Assembly (NCBI GenBank): GCA_963682175.1
Contig: OY821777.1
Coordinates: 2,993,501 to 3,057,500, forward strand
Length of the DNA: 64,000 bases
From: Triglochin maritima
Taxonomy: Eukaryota > Streptophyta > Magnoliopsida > Alismatales > Juncaginaceae
Direction of reading: 5' to 3'
The notes beneath the pieces were generated by a model. It ran no database searches. It saw nothing but the letters and a program-made list of their open reading frames with translations, and was not told the origin of the DNA. The translations under genes and the position numbers were made by a program. How positions within the stretch are numbered: position 1 is the first letter of the stretch; each line of letters starts with the position of its first letter. Of the stretch, positions 11,703 through 24,519 are shown piece by piece.

Positions 11703-14700
11703 TTAATGAGGGGATAGAGAGTTTACAGGTAGTAGATTAACCCCTGCCCCTCTTATAGAAAGAGCTGGGGCCCTGGTTGTGCTTGCCCTGCTTGTAAGGT
11801 TTGAGTCCAGGAAAAGAACAACGACCGTGATGTCGTCGTGGAAATGTCGGCGAACTCCACGGTCGATCTTCTTCAAGTCCGAGTATCTCATTTCTCTTTT
11901 CTTTGCGGCTTCCTGCAGAGCAGCTTTCACAAGTCTCTTGGCGCTTCCCTGCATGAAAACAACATACCAAGTTACTTCTGCTGTTATTGGATACAAGGAT
12001 TTTGATTGATTTCCAAGAAACAGCTAAATCCATCCAGGCCATTCTCTTCTGCTGTTATATGTCTGCAGTACTGCATTCAATCTGTAAACCTCCATGATTT
12101 TCTCAATCCTAATTTTCTGAGGATTTAATTCACCCCAATATTTATACTTCCATCATTTCCCAAACTCAATCAGTCAAAAGCCAAAGGCGTATTAGTATTC
12201 TCTCTTATACAAACTTTAGATTTACAAAATGTCCTATTTAAAATAGTTCCTGTTTTCGTATTCTTATTCAGCTCGTTTTGGCTATTTGAAATCTTAGGAG
12301 CTAGGGCATTGATATTTAGTAGCTTTAACAAAATCTAGTTTCAGAATCATAAAAATAACTTCACACTACCATTTTTCATTGATATCTATCATATCTTGGT
12401 GTGCATGTCTAAGACCAATCAATATGCATCCCTGAAGCAAAATGCATAATTACAAATAATAACGATGAGGACATCACCAGAGCCAATAATCAATATAAAT
12501 AAATGGTTGCTTATTAATGAACAATAGGCCTATAAATCACTATAAGATAGTTTAAGCATCTGTTGTACGAAAAGAGCATTTCTGATCTCAAGAGAGACTA
12601 GGGTCAGCTTGGGAATGTAAATGTGCAGTTTCTGATTGGATAAAATGTGAGTATCTTTTAACAAAAGCCTGGGACTCGATATTTGACCACGTATTTATCT
12701 GTACTCTTAAAGTAGCCTATATGGAAGTCCCAATACAAAATAACCATGCAATTTAGCAACTCCATACTCACACAGAGAAAGATGCTGTCATACACAAAAG
12801 ATTCAGATGAACCGATAATACTGATGGAATGCTTTATAATTAAGGGATATGATCTATATCTTACACTTCGTGAATGATTTTGGACAATATCAACTGCTTC
12901 TTGGTTGCTAAGATGCTCCCATAATCCGTCTGAAGCAAATATAAGGAATTGATCATGTTGTTGAAGGGAATGGACAGAGACTGAAGGTTCAGCACTCAAT
13001 ATTGGTTTGCTGAAAGGTTCAGGAAGGCGGAATCTCGCATATAGAGGATCCCTATTGAATTCGGCATTTTTCAGATAAACATCTCCAATTGATCTAGAGA
13101 TCTGCAGGGTTAGCACTTTCCATGTTTAATAGTCAAGTTATGTAAACATTCGAAAATTGAAACCCATTACAAATTTTGAGAGCCCAGCATATGTGATTCC
13201 TTCATCAAGCTTATGAAGTATCAAAAAATTCTAGTATTATATGCTCATTGGCGTGTTGCTTCCCTACTGCAATGCATTTAGCATGTAAAAGCTTACCGAT
13301 AAAAAAAGGCATGTGAAAGTAATTAATAGTAAATATCTTACTGAGGATTTGAGACAGCAGAATCAATAATGAAGCAAGACGCAAGAACGAAATTGATCAA
13401 GAGATGTATTCAGGAATCGGACTGGTGACATGATAATAAAACCAGATCACTTTTTTCCTTTGATATGATAAACTTTTAACTTTGTGGTGCACTTTTGAAG
13501 TCTAGAAGTCCAACATCATATTAAAAAGAAAGAGACACGTCCAAGTTGGCATGAAGTAGTACATATTGCCTAAGCCTGATGAAAAAGGTAGTAGGTAAAC
13601 TATCTACACCTTGCAGTTAAGAAAAAAAGAATTAGATTGTGAGGAAAGACAATATGATATACCTGAATGATACCCTTCACACGCCAAACATTATGCTTCA
13701 GAACTACTACTTGAGGATCATTCGGGTGTTGTGCTTGCAACTCTTGTCTCACAGATTCTATACTTGCGTTATGCTCCATAGATAACTGAACTGCTATAAC
13801 CTCTCCTGTTGCCTTCGCAAGCCTCCCCAAAACAGCACGAGAATCTCCAAGGTTTGCAACATACAAAACTCCACCACTTACAACACCAATAAGACAACAT
13901 GAGCCAACAGCTGCAATTTGAGGCTTTGTTGACCACTGACTTGTGACCAAGGAGAGGAATTCCTCTTCTGTGGCTTGGAATGCTTTTCTTATGACATCTG
14001 CTGACACTGACTGTTGTTCTGATACAAATCCTACAAGGCAATTTTTTCCAACTTCAGTTTGTCAAAAATTATATTAACTTTCAATTTGGTAAGTAGATTC
14101 AGACCTTTTGGCGAGTATTTTCTTTGAGAGTAGTGGTACAAGAAAATAACAAAATGAAATCTTATGACAACCATTCCAAGATGCCTAATATTGTACAAAC
14201 TACAAACAACGACGTGAGACATGAAGAAATGGTTGGGCATACCAAACAGGTCATAACTGATTGGCTGTTGGATTCTACTATATGAACCACTTTCATGATT
14301 TACAAGTCAAAAATTTGCTCAACCTCTATAATTAATAAGAAAACAATTAGTTAACGATGACAAATTGACAACAGTACATATGGACGTTGGAGTTTAATTA
14401 AAATTTGTAAAATCAATTTATATATAAATTTGATAGTTAGGTAAGGATTTGTAAAGTGTGAGTCTCGATTCTCGAATGTTGTGTGAGCAACAATCAAGCT
14501 GATGAATTCCAATTAGTCATCAGGATACAGAGGCACCATTTTTTTATATTTTATAACACACTCAATTTCGGATTCAATTCCTCAACATCAAAATAAAATT
14601 GAAGAACCAAAGAATTACTAGAATCTAAACTTCATAATTCTCACTTTTAAGATGGCCAAAAAGACGATCATTGACAAAGCAGGATGTTTCAGGGCCACCA

Positions 14701-14963
14701 TGGCCATCGTATACTCCGACAAATGTCCCTTGGGGACCAGAATCGACCATACTGAGTGGCCCTGACTCAAGCTGGCATTGGTCCTCAAGCAAGTTATTTG
14801 CCTGGACAACTGCCATCGAGAAATCACCACTAACATGCTTCCCATAGTCCTTGTACCAAAGCAGTCCATCTTGCCGCCCAATATGATCAGAACTTGTGCT
14901 GGCTCGACGATTGGCTACCGTCAACCAGCACGACTTCAAGATGTTCATTAATTTCTCTAGCAT
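11703..14963 (-). CDS. Protein phosphatase 2C, clade D type
   Basis: Four minus-strand coding exons (14645-14963, 13663-14030, 12865-13101, 11703-11948) join in phase to 389 residues, the usual size. They show the PP2C metal-site motifs in order: [10 protein letters not shown] (residues 81-90), [41 protein letters not shown] and [11 protein letters not shown]. The N-terminal [11 protein letters not shown] and the C-terminal [16 protein letters not shown] are characteristic of clade D (PP2C.D). In Arabidopsis these dephosphorylate the plasma-membrane H+-ATPase and are inhibited by SAUR proteins during cell expansion. The role here is inferred from the family. The start at 14963 gives [13 protein letters not shown], matching family starts. 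A leader intron is likely, since an acceptor lies at 15041-15047 on the minus strand. No break is seen. Confidence 0.95.
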
Positions 14964-15970
14964 TCCTCATTTCAATCTGATACGCCTCCGAGCTCTCGTC
15001 ATTGGATGTCTACTGAAGCAAACACCATCCACTATTTATCCTGCAACATATAACACATCCAAGTGTACAAATTTAGAAACAAATTGACAACAAAAAAGTT
15101 CAAAAGCAAGGTCACTCCTCAAGCTAGAATCCTGAACATCTTACATCCAAAAAGTATAAACCCCCTATTCTTCCTTTATGGCATAAACTATTAAATTCAA
15201 TGTAAAACCCATAAAAAATAGCATTGGAAGAGGGAAACTGAACTTTCAAAGCAAATTATTGTAGGATTGTTATGCTAATTTTTTTGGAACTTAACTTCTT
15301 AACTTAAATATTTACACATGAGACACTTCCTCACTTCCCACTCAATCCACGAGAAATCATACAAAATTAGATGAATTTCCCCACTTTTAAACCAATCACC
15401 AAAATGTCAAACCACTTCCAGGAACTGGAGGGACTACAAATTAGGGATTTCCTTTAGTCCAATCAAGTTGCAAGTTCAAATTAACATGAATTATCATATA
15501 TATATAATTCCCCAAATAAAACAAGCAGCTGAAAAGGGGAAAAGGCCAAAAGTGAAAAGATTGGTCGAAACCGAAAGAAGTCAACCCCAATCCTCCCACA
15601 CCAAAAAGAAGATCCAAAGCTGAAAATCACAAATCTAAGAACCCAATCCCAAAATCAAAGAAACCAACCCTCCCAAACAAAGTTAAAAAAAAACTACTAA
15701 TCCGAGAAAAAAGAGTCGACCCAAATGACCTTTCGATCCGATCGACCTCCGCCACCCCTCAAAATCAAATCTTTCCGCGAAACGAAAGGCCGAACCCGCC
15801 GAAAAGCCCCGAAAAACGAAGATTTCTCGCAGATCTAGGGGTTGATCGACCGGAGACGGAGAAGGGAGGGTCGTGTGGGGCGAATTAGGGCGGGGAGAGG
15901 ACGATTTGGTGGAAAGTTGGGAATTTGGGGGAGTGGAGGTGAATGGGAAGATACGGGAATGGTTTCGGTG

Positions 15971-15980
15971 TATTTATACC
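15971..15980 (-). promoter_or_regulatory. TATA box of the PP2C gene
   Basis: The minus strand reads GGTATAAATA here, about 1 kb before the PP2C ATG. An untranslated first exon would begin near 15940, followed by a leader intron ending with the acceptor at about 15041. The downstream 130 bases are pyrimidine-rich on the minus strand, as plant leaders often are. Confidence 0.45.
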
Positions 15981-16283
15981 ACACAAAAAAAAGAAAAAAA
16001 AATGTCGTCTCGGTAAGAAAAAAGAGAAGAGGGATTGGAAAAGAGAGAGGAGTGGACAGTGGAGTGAAGTGAAGTTTTATTAGAGGACTTCAATCTTCCC
16101 CTCAACGTCAGTCGTAGACTCGTAGTAGCTCTATTAGTTTGGAACAATGAAGATTGAATATTATTTTTAGTATGTTATTGGTTGTGATATGTAGGGAGAA
16201 GTTGGAACAATTTAGATTTTAGAACTTCAATTTTATGATTGTTTTTTGACGTGAGGGAATTGAACTTCTAGATTATTTTCCTG

Positions 16284-16978
16284 TAGGAGTGTACATATTT
16301 CGGTCCAGTCCAATTAACTGAACCGTTTTTTTTGGGTCTGAATTGGACTGAATCGAACCGATTTTTCGGTTCAAGAATTTGAAGAAATTCGATTTCGGTT
16401 CGGTTCTGTTCAATTTGGTTTAATCGAAAAGTATTTTTTATGTGTTTTTTTTAATGTGATCTTATGTTTTTAGTGCTGTGTGTACTCCAAGATCCAAACA
16501 CGCAAACCAATGATTAGATGAAGAACAAACCACGAAATTAAGTACACACAAATTTACTCAGCTTCATCCAATGTGAGTTACGTTCTGTCATTTATTCTTC
16601 CTTTCTTGTATATATTCTAAATCGTTTATACAAGAACAATTTATACAACAATTAGATAACCTCAATTAGACCCAAAAACACATTTGTAACCCAAAATCGG
16701 TAAAACGAGCCCCTTGATCGACCCGTCGAAGTAGATATGAGGAGTATGAGTCAATCCTAACACCGAGATAACTCCAAAATGATCCATCCATGATAAATAT
16801 TTATCTTATAATTTTTTAACAATTAATTGGTATTAAATAATATTTTTGTACCAAAAAATTACCTTAACTATTAATAACAAATTAATTTGGTTTGACCCAG
16901 TTCGGAATTCGGTCCTCAAATTTCGTAATTTGGTTTCAATTTGGTTCGATTTCAGACCGATGTACATGTACACCCCTA
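16284..16978. mobile_element. hAT-like non-autonomous element with a nested insertion (putative)
   Basis: The left end TAGGAGTGTACAT and the inverted right end (reverse complement TAGGGGTGTACATGTACAT) form imperfect terminal inverted repeats of the TAGGGGTGTACA type seen in plant hAT elements. Subterminal regions are rich in GGTTCGG, TTCGGTT and AACCGA. The middle (about 16480-16800) looks unrelated and may be a later insertion. The flanking octamers TTTTCCTG and TTTTATGA agree only in part, so the target duplication is not confirmed. No transposase is present. Confidence 0.5.
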
Positions 16979-19469
16979 TTTTATGATGATTGTTTATAGG
17001 ATAATTTACTAATTATGAAAGTCTAATTCATTCAAATTCCGGAGAACATATGAAATTTCAGTTTTGAAGCTTCTCTGGTTCATACAAATCAATTACGCTT
17101 TTAAGCAAGTGAGAGGACTTTGAACTTTGGGATGAGTTTGTGCAAACAGGAAAAATTAAAAATTATAGAACTAAAATTTCAGAACTTTTGAAATTTGTAT
17201 TGGAAACATTAGAGATGAGTTCTCTTACTTCCACTAAAAAACTAGAGAAAACCAATTTCATGTATTTTACCTTAAAAAGTTCATTTTTAGTTATCCCGAA
17301 AATAAAAATAATGATTTTTATTTACTTTATCATAAATTACATATTTGTACATACACAGATTCACCAAAATTGTAGCTCTAGAATTGATATTTTAAATTTT
17401 CATTTCCTTCTTTCAACCAATCACACCACAGGCATCAAAGGAAATAAAAATATATTACAAATACAAATTTTGAGGTTGTAAAATTCCTAGCAGAGCACAA
17501 GTTCCCAATTATTTTGAAGTTCTTTTTTGAATACCAATCAACCACGAATCATTTTAAAAATTATATCCCCTCACTTCTTTGTTTTGTTTTTGTTTATTGG
17601 ATTATTAACAGTTTACATCCCTCAAATATGCATCAATATCACTTTATACTTCTAAACTTTAAAACATGTCAATAATTATTTTTTTGTAAATTTCAAAATC
17701 ACAAATATATGTTTATTGACCTTTGTAAACGAGTTATCTAATTAGAGTATGATTGGTTTGTAGGAAATAGTTGAAAATTTAGAGCTTAATTCCATGATTT
17801 CATTGGAAATTAAAGTGGAAACGTGAAAAATTATTCACAGTATAATTTTACAAGAGTTTGGAACTCACAAAAACTTAATTCTCATAATTATTTTAAGTTT
17901 TCTTCAAACCAATCAACAGAAAATCATTCTGGATGTCAATTTCCTCGCTTCCATGTTAAGCTTTGGCAAACCAATAGCACCCAAAGCTACCCTGAAGGAA
18001 AATTGTGTGACTGTATAAACTCTTAATGGTAGATAAATGTAAATAAAAATAATAATACCATTTAAATTATAAGCAAATAATTTAAATTTTCTCCTTTCCT
18101 GATAACCTTACCATGTGATTGTGTAGTTCTATATGAAGAGTCAACCCTGTCGATCACATGATCATGGACTATCACCAAGAATCTCTCTATTGTCTGAGAT
18201 TCAATGAAATTTGTGAAATTGTTTACTAATCACTACCAATTTATTGCTTGATTACTGAAACACAACAAAAAAATGAAGGCTTCTGTAGACGCAAAAATTA
18301 CTCGTCTTCATCTGTTTGTTTGGAGCTTTTTGGTTTTCAATTAGTGAAGGTTTGTACTTTAATTTCCATTTTATATAATCTAAAACTTCAAGTGTATTTT
18401 AAGAACAAAAATCGAGATCAATGTAAATGTAATTGATTCTCTTTGACAAAATTGTCTACCACATTATTCTGCACATGTCAACGTCTCTTGAAAAAAACTC
18501 GCCTTTATCAAGTTATATGTTTATTTTTTCTTAAAAAAAGCCTTCGTCTAATCAAAACTTTAAAGTAAGTTTAGGACTTATTTAAGCTCAATTAACTTTT
18601 CTGTGCTAGACGTAATGAGTTGTAGTATAATATAAGTTGTTAACCATAATATCATACTTTGATAAGTAATATTATTACATTGTTGATATCTCATATCACA
18701 TATTGGAATGAATGTGAAAATCATGAATTTTATGCAACTTTCTTCCCGTAATCAAAACATAACGTATGTGGCTAAACCGTAATATGAATAACATGTAAAT
18801 AATATGATTAAATCCTCGTAATATAATATCACGTGTTGGAATGAATGTAAATTTGAAGTAATATTTTTTTTATTTTCACATCTCTTACACAAATTACTAA
18901 ACCTTTGGTTCTTGATCTCCACTTGCAATTCATACGATAGATTAAATCTAACTGTCAGATTTTTTTGTTTGACAGTCAGATTTCAAGAACCACAGGAAGG
19001 TTTACTTGAGCTTAAATAATCCTTGTGCTTATTCTATCCTGATCCTATATTATTAATACCCACACATAACATCTATGTGGTTATCGACGACGATCTAGAA
19101 GAGTTTAAATCTAAATTTGACCCCAATTGCTTGTGATAAGCAATATTAATTTAACATGTTTGACTTATCTAACATCTTGCTTATCTTATACATGTAAGTT
19201 GCAATACATTTCTTGTTATACATGTGATTTTAATTTCTTATCTTGATTCTTATCGATTTGTCCATGACTTGGCTTCTCAATCATAAATTCTGCTGTTTTA
19301 TATTTGAGCATTTATAATAATAAATTCAACGTATATTAAGCAAAATCGTCAAGTACTTCATTTTAAATGTTTGGCATATTTATCTTAAAATTCCACTTCC
19401 TATCGTAATTAACACATTTATGTTGTTTTTCTATTTTTAAGCATTTGAACCACTTTTCAGTGTTCGACT
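16979..19469. other. Intergenic, decayed repeats, no gene recognised
   Basis: The stretch is AT-rich. A segment around 17495-17555 (AATTATTTTGAAGTTC, then CCAATCAACCACGAATCATT) recurs in diverged form near 17885-17930, so an old duplication or two MITE copies are present. The motif TTGGAATGAATGT occurs twice (near 18705 and 18837). The short plus ORFs show no domain features. Confidence 0.45.
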
Positions 19470-20156
19470 CAAAAGGTTAAGACCTAGCCTAAACCTTCGT
19501 GATTTGGATGGAGTGAAGGTTAAGCATGATTTGGAGGCAATTAAGAAAGGTGGATTATTCGAATGAATTAGCGTGGCTAAAGCTTGGTTGGAGGATGATT
19601 TAATGCTAATACGAGGCCCGTGAGAGGTATGGTTTGGGCATGGGTGGAAGCATGGTGGGGGTGTTGGAGTGATGGTGGAAGCATGGTTTGACATGCTTGA
19701 TTGGTTGGAGGCTTGGGTTTTGTTGAAGAGAAACAAAACACCCACACTCATCTCCCTTTCCCTAACCCTCATTCTCTACTTAACTTTCTCCTCTCACCAC
19801 TTCTCCATCTCTCCCATATTTCCTTGCTGCCGGAGGTGCCGACGTGGAGGATGTCAGAGCTTGGGTCGGTGATGGTGGACACAAGCAAGACGTATCCAGT
19901 GGTGAACGTGTGCGTGGAGTTGCGGCCAGTTTGGAGCTTGGTGCGAGATTGTGATTGGCGGCTTGGTAGCTGACGGAGGTGCTCGGGTGCAAGGGAGGCA
20001 ACAAACTCCGGCGAAGTCGAGATTTAGGTACCAAGTTTACATTTTAACTCACACAATGTGTGAGGGGTGTATCGCCGTCGGCGTGGTCTGTCCCTGTCGG
20101 ACGTCAGGCTAGCCAGCTGCCCGTGCAAGGGTGGTTGCATGTGTTACAGAACTTAT

Positions 20157-20306
20157 AGACCAAGGAATAGAACTTTTGGACCAAGGGACGAGACTGTTAG
20201 ACCAAGGGACGAAACTGCTGGACCAAAGGATAGAACTTCTGGACGAATGGACAAGAACTTCTAGACGAAAGGACAAAACTTCTGGACTGAGGGGACAAAG
20301 CTACTG
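20157..20306 (+). repeat. 21-22 bp minisatellite, seven copies, inside LTR
   Basis: The unit is GACCAAGGGACGAAACTGCT(G/A) with variants, starting near 20158, 20179, 20200, 20221, 20242, 20264 and 20285. Because the period is a multiple of three at first, one frame reads as leucine-containing heptads. This is a repeat artefact, not a protein. Confidence 0.8.
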
Positions 20307-20530
20307 GATTCAGTTACACATATCATCTTTAAGTTTTATTGTTTTTCATGTGTCATATTGCATTTTATTGAGTCACTCTAGGTACTAGACCTAAGAGATC
20401 ACAAATCCTAATACTTTGTGTTGTTACGTGGTTCCGTTGGGTAAGGTGACTACCGGCTTTGATGGCGACAGAGGTAACAACCCAACCTTGATGACAACAG
20501 AGATGACCGCTCAGACTCCTTCCGGCGGGG

Positions 20531-20705
20531 ATGTTTCAGTTTGTGTGAGCAACCGATGTTTCAGTTTGTGTGAGCAACCAGTTTTCTGCTTGTGTGAGCA
20601 ACTGGTATTTCAGCTTGTGTAAGCACCCGAGGTTTCAGCTTGTGTGAGGAATCGAGATATCAACTTGTGTGAGCAACCAATGTGTTTAGCTTGTGTGAGC
20701 ATACC
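20531..20705 (+). repeat. 25 bp minisatellite, seven copies, inside LTR
   Basis: The unit is GTTTCAGCTTGTGTGAGCAACCGA with substitutions, repeated seven times at a period of about 25. It lies in the same solo LTR as the 21-bp array and has no counterpart visible in the related LTR at 51 kb. Confidence 0.85.
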
Positions 20706-21192
20706 TCCGTAAGACCACGTGTGCCTGTGGTAGATTCCTTTGAGGGCCCCGATGGTGTTGGTGGGATCGTTGTCCCTTGTTGCCCCTGGATGAGGATGAC
20801 CTTGATGTTGCATTTCGTTATGTCATGTGTTACTAGTATGCTAGGACATGCATTGTATATTCATGTATATGTAGGGGCTTGACATACGGAATTTCTTTAT
20901 GGAAACTCAGGCATCGTTATTACTTTTGCATTACAGGACCTCAGTAGGTGTTAGTTGGGTGACGACTAAAGGCGAGTGTACTCCAGGATCGGATCATCCA
21001 GTCTATCTTTTAGGTTGTTCTGATTATTTGTTTTTGTACTTCTTTGCATTTTGATGTAATCATACTTTTGAAAACTCTCGTGTAATGATGCACCTTTTGG
21101 AATATATATGAGTAATATCCTCGTGTTTTCCTGGATGTAATTCTTTGAATATCGTTTAAATATTTTGTTGTTTTCGGAATCGTTACACAAAA

Positions 21193-24100
21193 TGCAAATT
21201 ATGTGAAATTATATATCAAAATATACACCTATATAAATCTAAAAAAGAAACGGATCTTACATCAGGAGGGGAGATTAAGTCCTCTCTGAAATGAACGATT
21301 TTTTGTTATATGGTTGTATACGTGTATGAAATGCTCATTTATTTATGTATACTGTAAATAAACGAAAAATGGTTATAAAGTGTTAGTTTAGACAAAAGTG
21401 GGATATTATGAAAATTTTCACCCAAATAGTTAGGCTAAAAACAGCCGCTTGACCGACAATTTTTATTAAATGGAACCAGTGAGTTTCACAGGCAAGAAAA
21501 TATTTTATAATTTTCTGTGAAGATTGTGAATATCAACTTGAGCAAAGGATTGAATAATAAATGGCAAGAGCAAAGGAGCATAAAAAAATGTATTGAGCTT
21601 ATTTCAAAAGGGAATATAAGAGACTAAGCAATTAGTTTTTCCATATGTATGATGTATCCCAAAAGGCTGTGATTATAAAATGCATGAGACTTGTTGAATT
21701 ACTTACAAGAAAAAATTGCCCTAAATTTCATATAAACGTACGGAAACATACATACGTGCAAACAATTGAAATCAACTTGTACTGTCATTAATCTTAATTA
21801 GGTATTAGGTTGGCTCCCATTACCCATGAAGATCCCAAAAAATTAATGAGGTTTGACGATCGACTCGGTACGCTCGCGGTCAACGCTTGAACATCTTAAT
21901 CACCAACTTAAAAAGAGAAAAATAGTCCTCAAAAGACTTGTAAGGGAAAATCGATCTATTTATGGTTGATTGATTTGAAATGACTTTAAAATTCTTTTCA
22001 ACATGTAAAAGGTTGTCATAAGATTCAAACTATCTTCTTAATCTAAAAGAGCTAGCAAACTTTCGGAAACATCTCTGCTCAAATTCAACTGAAAATACTT
22101 CTTACGCTTTCAAGATTAGACTAATATAATAATACTAATATTTCTTATGATTTACTACAATATACAAAATATAATTGAAGCCAATCACCCAAAGTCATCC
22201 ACAAACTCTTCACTTCCCTTCATGCATCCTCTCCCATAAGTAACCACATGTTTGCACTCAATATGTGAATTACGAGAAGATGCATTTTAAGAGGTGTTTT
22301 CTTCTTCTTTTAGATTATGATCACTGCATGAAAACACAACTGATTTGTACTACACCACAAGCACACACGCGTCACGATTTTGACAATAAATCCCAAACAC
22401 CTACCAAAGATTGTATATATGACTCATTAGGTAACTGAAAATCCACCTGTGGCCACTGTGCGTCCAACCAAATCCAACGTGATTTGAATGCTAACTAATT
22501 GTGACAAAGTGGTCTACAACCTCAGTTTTGGCAACTTATCATCCACATCTCCCATTCGTGCGTTTGTTTTGTCCAATTCAATTCTATTATTCACTACAGT
22601 TATCAAACCAACAACCTGTTGTTCAACAAAAATGATCTTGAAGAGCAAAAAATCCAACTGTTTTAATGTTATATCAATCAAGTTCAGGCCATGCAGAAAT
22701 TGGTCGTACCAGTGTAAAATATTCTTGTCACAATTAGCAGAGAACAAAAAAAGGTTAATTTCCAAGAGTACTCGTGATGATGAAAGTTGGACCCGCGTTT
22801 CAGATCGTACTGTTGGCTTTAGGCTCACAGTTTGTACACATTCCTGAAACCAAACATTCAAACTGAGAATTTGAAACAATTTCTAACATTGCATTTGGTT
22901 GAAGTTCATCATCTTCTCTGCCACTTTATTTTAGTCCTGTACCTACTGATGCAAATCAACCTAGCGAGTAGCACGAGTTAATGCAAACGACTGTCCAGTT
23001 AAAACCTTCCTCTAAAGCCTGCCAAAGTGACTTGACTTCTTTAACATCTTTACATATTTCTAAGGACGCAATATGAACAGGATCTGTCGAATCCTGCAAA
23101 TGTGGAATCTCTAGAAGCTAGCTTGCTTTGTAGAATGAATGTTCATTGTGACGACACTGTACACATCAACAGATGATGTTATTGAAAATTCATATTATTA
23201 GGATTTTGAATTAAGGGTCGTATCTGGTTATTGTTGTGAAGCAGCTTTTGTCAAATCTTCTAACAAGGAATCTTAATTTGCACTAAGTGCCAATTATGCC
23301 GAGCTTTTTTTCTTGGACCAACTTGATTTGTTTCTATAGAAATCCATTGTTGTTATGTTTAAATGGGGCAGCTGCTATCTGACATGTATACCTGTCCAGG
23401 TATAACCACTCCTTCAAACATTAAATTAGTATTACTTGATACGCAAGTTTTTTTTTGTTTAAGGCCAAGAAACAATAAGCTTAGGTAATAATAAATATAA
23501 TATTTAAGTGATGAAGTCCAAGCTGGGGAAGAAGGGGACTTAGAAGAAGTTGAATAATTGAATCTCTGATACAACTATGAAACTTGTGGCAGAGGAAAGG
23601 AGGTGGCGAGAACCAAAACCTTGTAGCCTGTAGGTAGCAATTATGCTCATCTCGTTGAATATCTAGAGTCAATTGAAATAATTCTCTCTTCAGAAGAAAA
23701 TGCTGGCAAGAGGCAGTTCAACTTCAGTTGGCATAATATATGAAACGAAATATAGCCAGTATTATACACATTGACAGATGTTAATTAACACAAGATTAAT
23801 ACGTAATTAATTTCTAGCAAAAGCTCTTGAAACCACACAAAAATTTGAACCAATATAAGGAAGACATTACTTCCTTTTGTAGTTCAGTCCAAATTTTTAG
23901 ACTATGAACTAATCTTGTTATGCTATTACAACTTCATCTGTTTAAATATAGAGGACCAATCAAAATTTCAACATTCCACTTGGTTGATTAGGCTCACATT
24001 TGTACCAGTTCTGTTTGATTTTATTTTTCAAATACTGCTCGGTTTGAGTTCCAAAAATTTCTACCCAAACCGACCAGCACCTTAAGAGTAAGAAGTGAAC

Positions 24101-24519
24101 GGTGTGTGGGATTTGTGTTGCCGAGGTTAGAATTAAATTGAAAAATTAATTGATTTGTTGAGCTGGGCTGGGCAGACCATTTTCCAACTTAGGCCCGTCT
24201 CAGCCTGACCCACCAAGCCTGCCCAATCGTGTGAATTGGAGCACCTTAAATTTCCATGACTGGCTTCTAAGGATTTTGTGGAACGCCTACGAGACACAAA
24301 ATAAACGCCTTCAAAATGTGGAAACAACAAACCAATCCAACAAGCACCACACAAACACTACACCATAATCAAAGAACACATGCACAAAAACAACAAACCA
24401 CTACATACGATATAATAAGAATCGGCAACTTGTCTATGGTCATCGAGAGGTTTTTTCAAGTCACCTTCCACAGTCCGCTTCCTGAAATGGAAACTAAGTC
24501 AAGACTATAGTGAGGAGAG
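21193..24519. other. Intergenic, mostly unrecognised, one exon-like trace
   Basis: No complete gene is supported. A minus-strand exon-like trace lies at 23006-23093, with an acceptor (GCAG) before it and GT after it; it reads DSTDPVHIASLEICKDVKEV and continues to KSLWQALEE. A 121-residue open minus-strand frame at 22514-22879 follows. I do not recognise either, and they may be remains of a gene. The rest is AT-rich spacer. Confidence 0.35.

Larger units (their letters stand above)
19470..21192 (+). mobile_element. Solo LTR, same family as the 51-53 kb LTR, TSD CAAAA
   Basis: The LTR is read as 19475-21187, ending GTTACA, with CAAAA on both sides (19470-19474 and 21188-21192). The first base appears mutated (GGTTAAG for TGTTAG). 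The last roughly 400 bases align with the LTR at 51033-53208: shared blocks include GGTGACTACCGGC, TTACTAGTATG or TACTAGTATG, GGAAACTCAGGCAT, CAGTAGGT and TTGATGTAATCAT or TTGTTGTAATCAT. No internal domain adjoins it. Two separate minisatellites lie inside. Confidence 0.7.

Noticed and set aside
16276..16986. 8-bp target duplication for the hAT-like element
   Set aside because: TTTTCCTG and TTTTATGA match at only about half of the positions.
20131..20388. Leucine-heptad open frame resembling a zipper
   Set aside because: It is created by the 21-bp minisatellite in a solo LTR and has no gene context.
20531..20705. Regular 25-bp repeats as a CRISPR array
   Set aside because: Repeats are adjacent with no spacers, diverged, and lie in a plant LTR.
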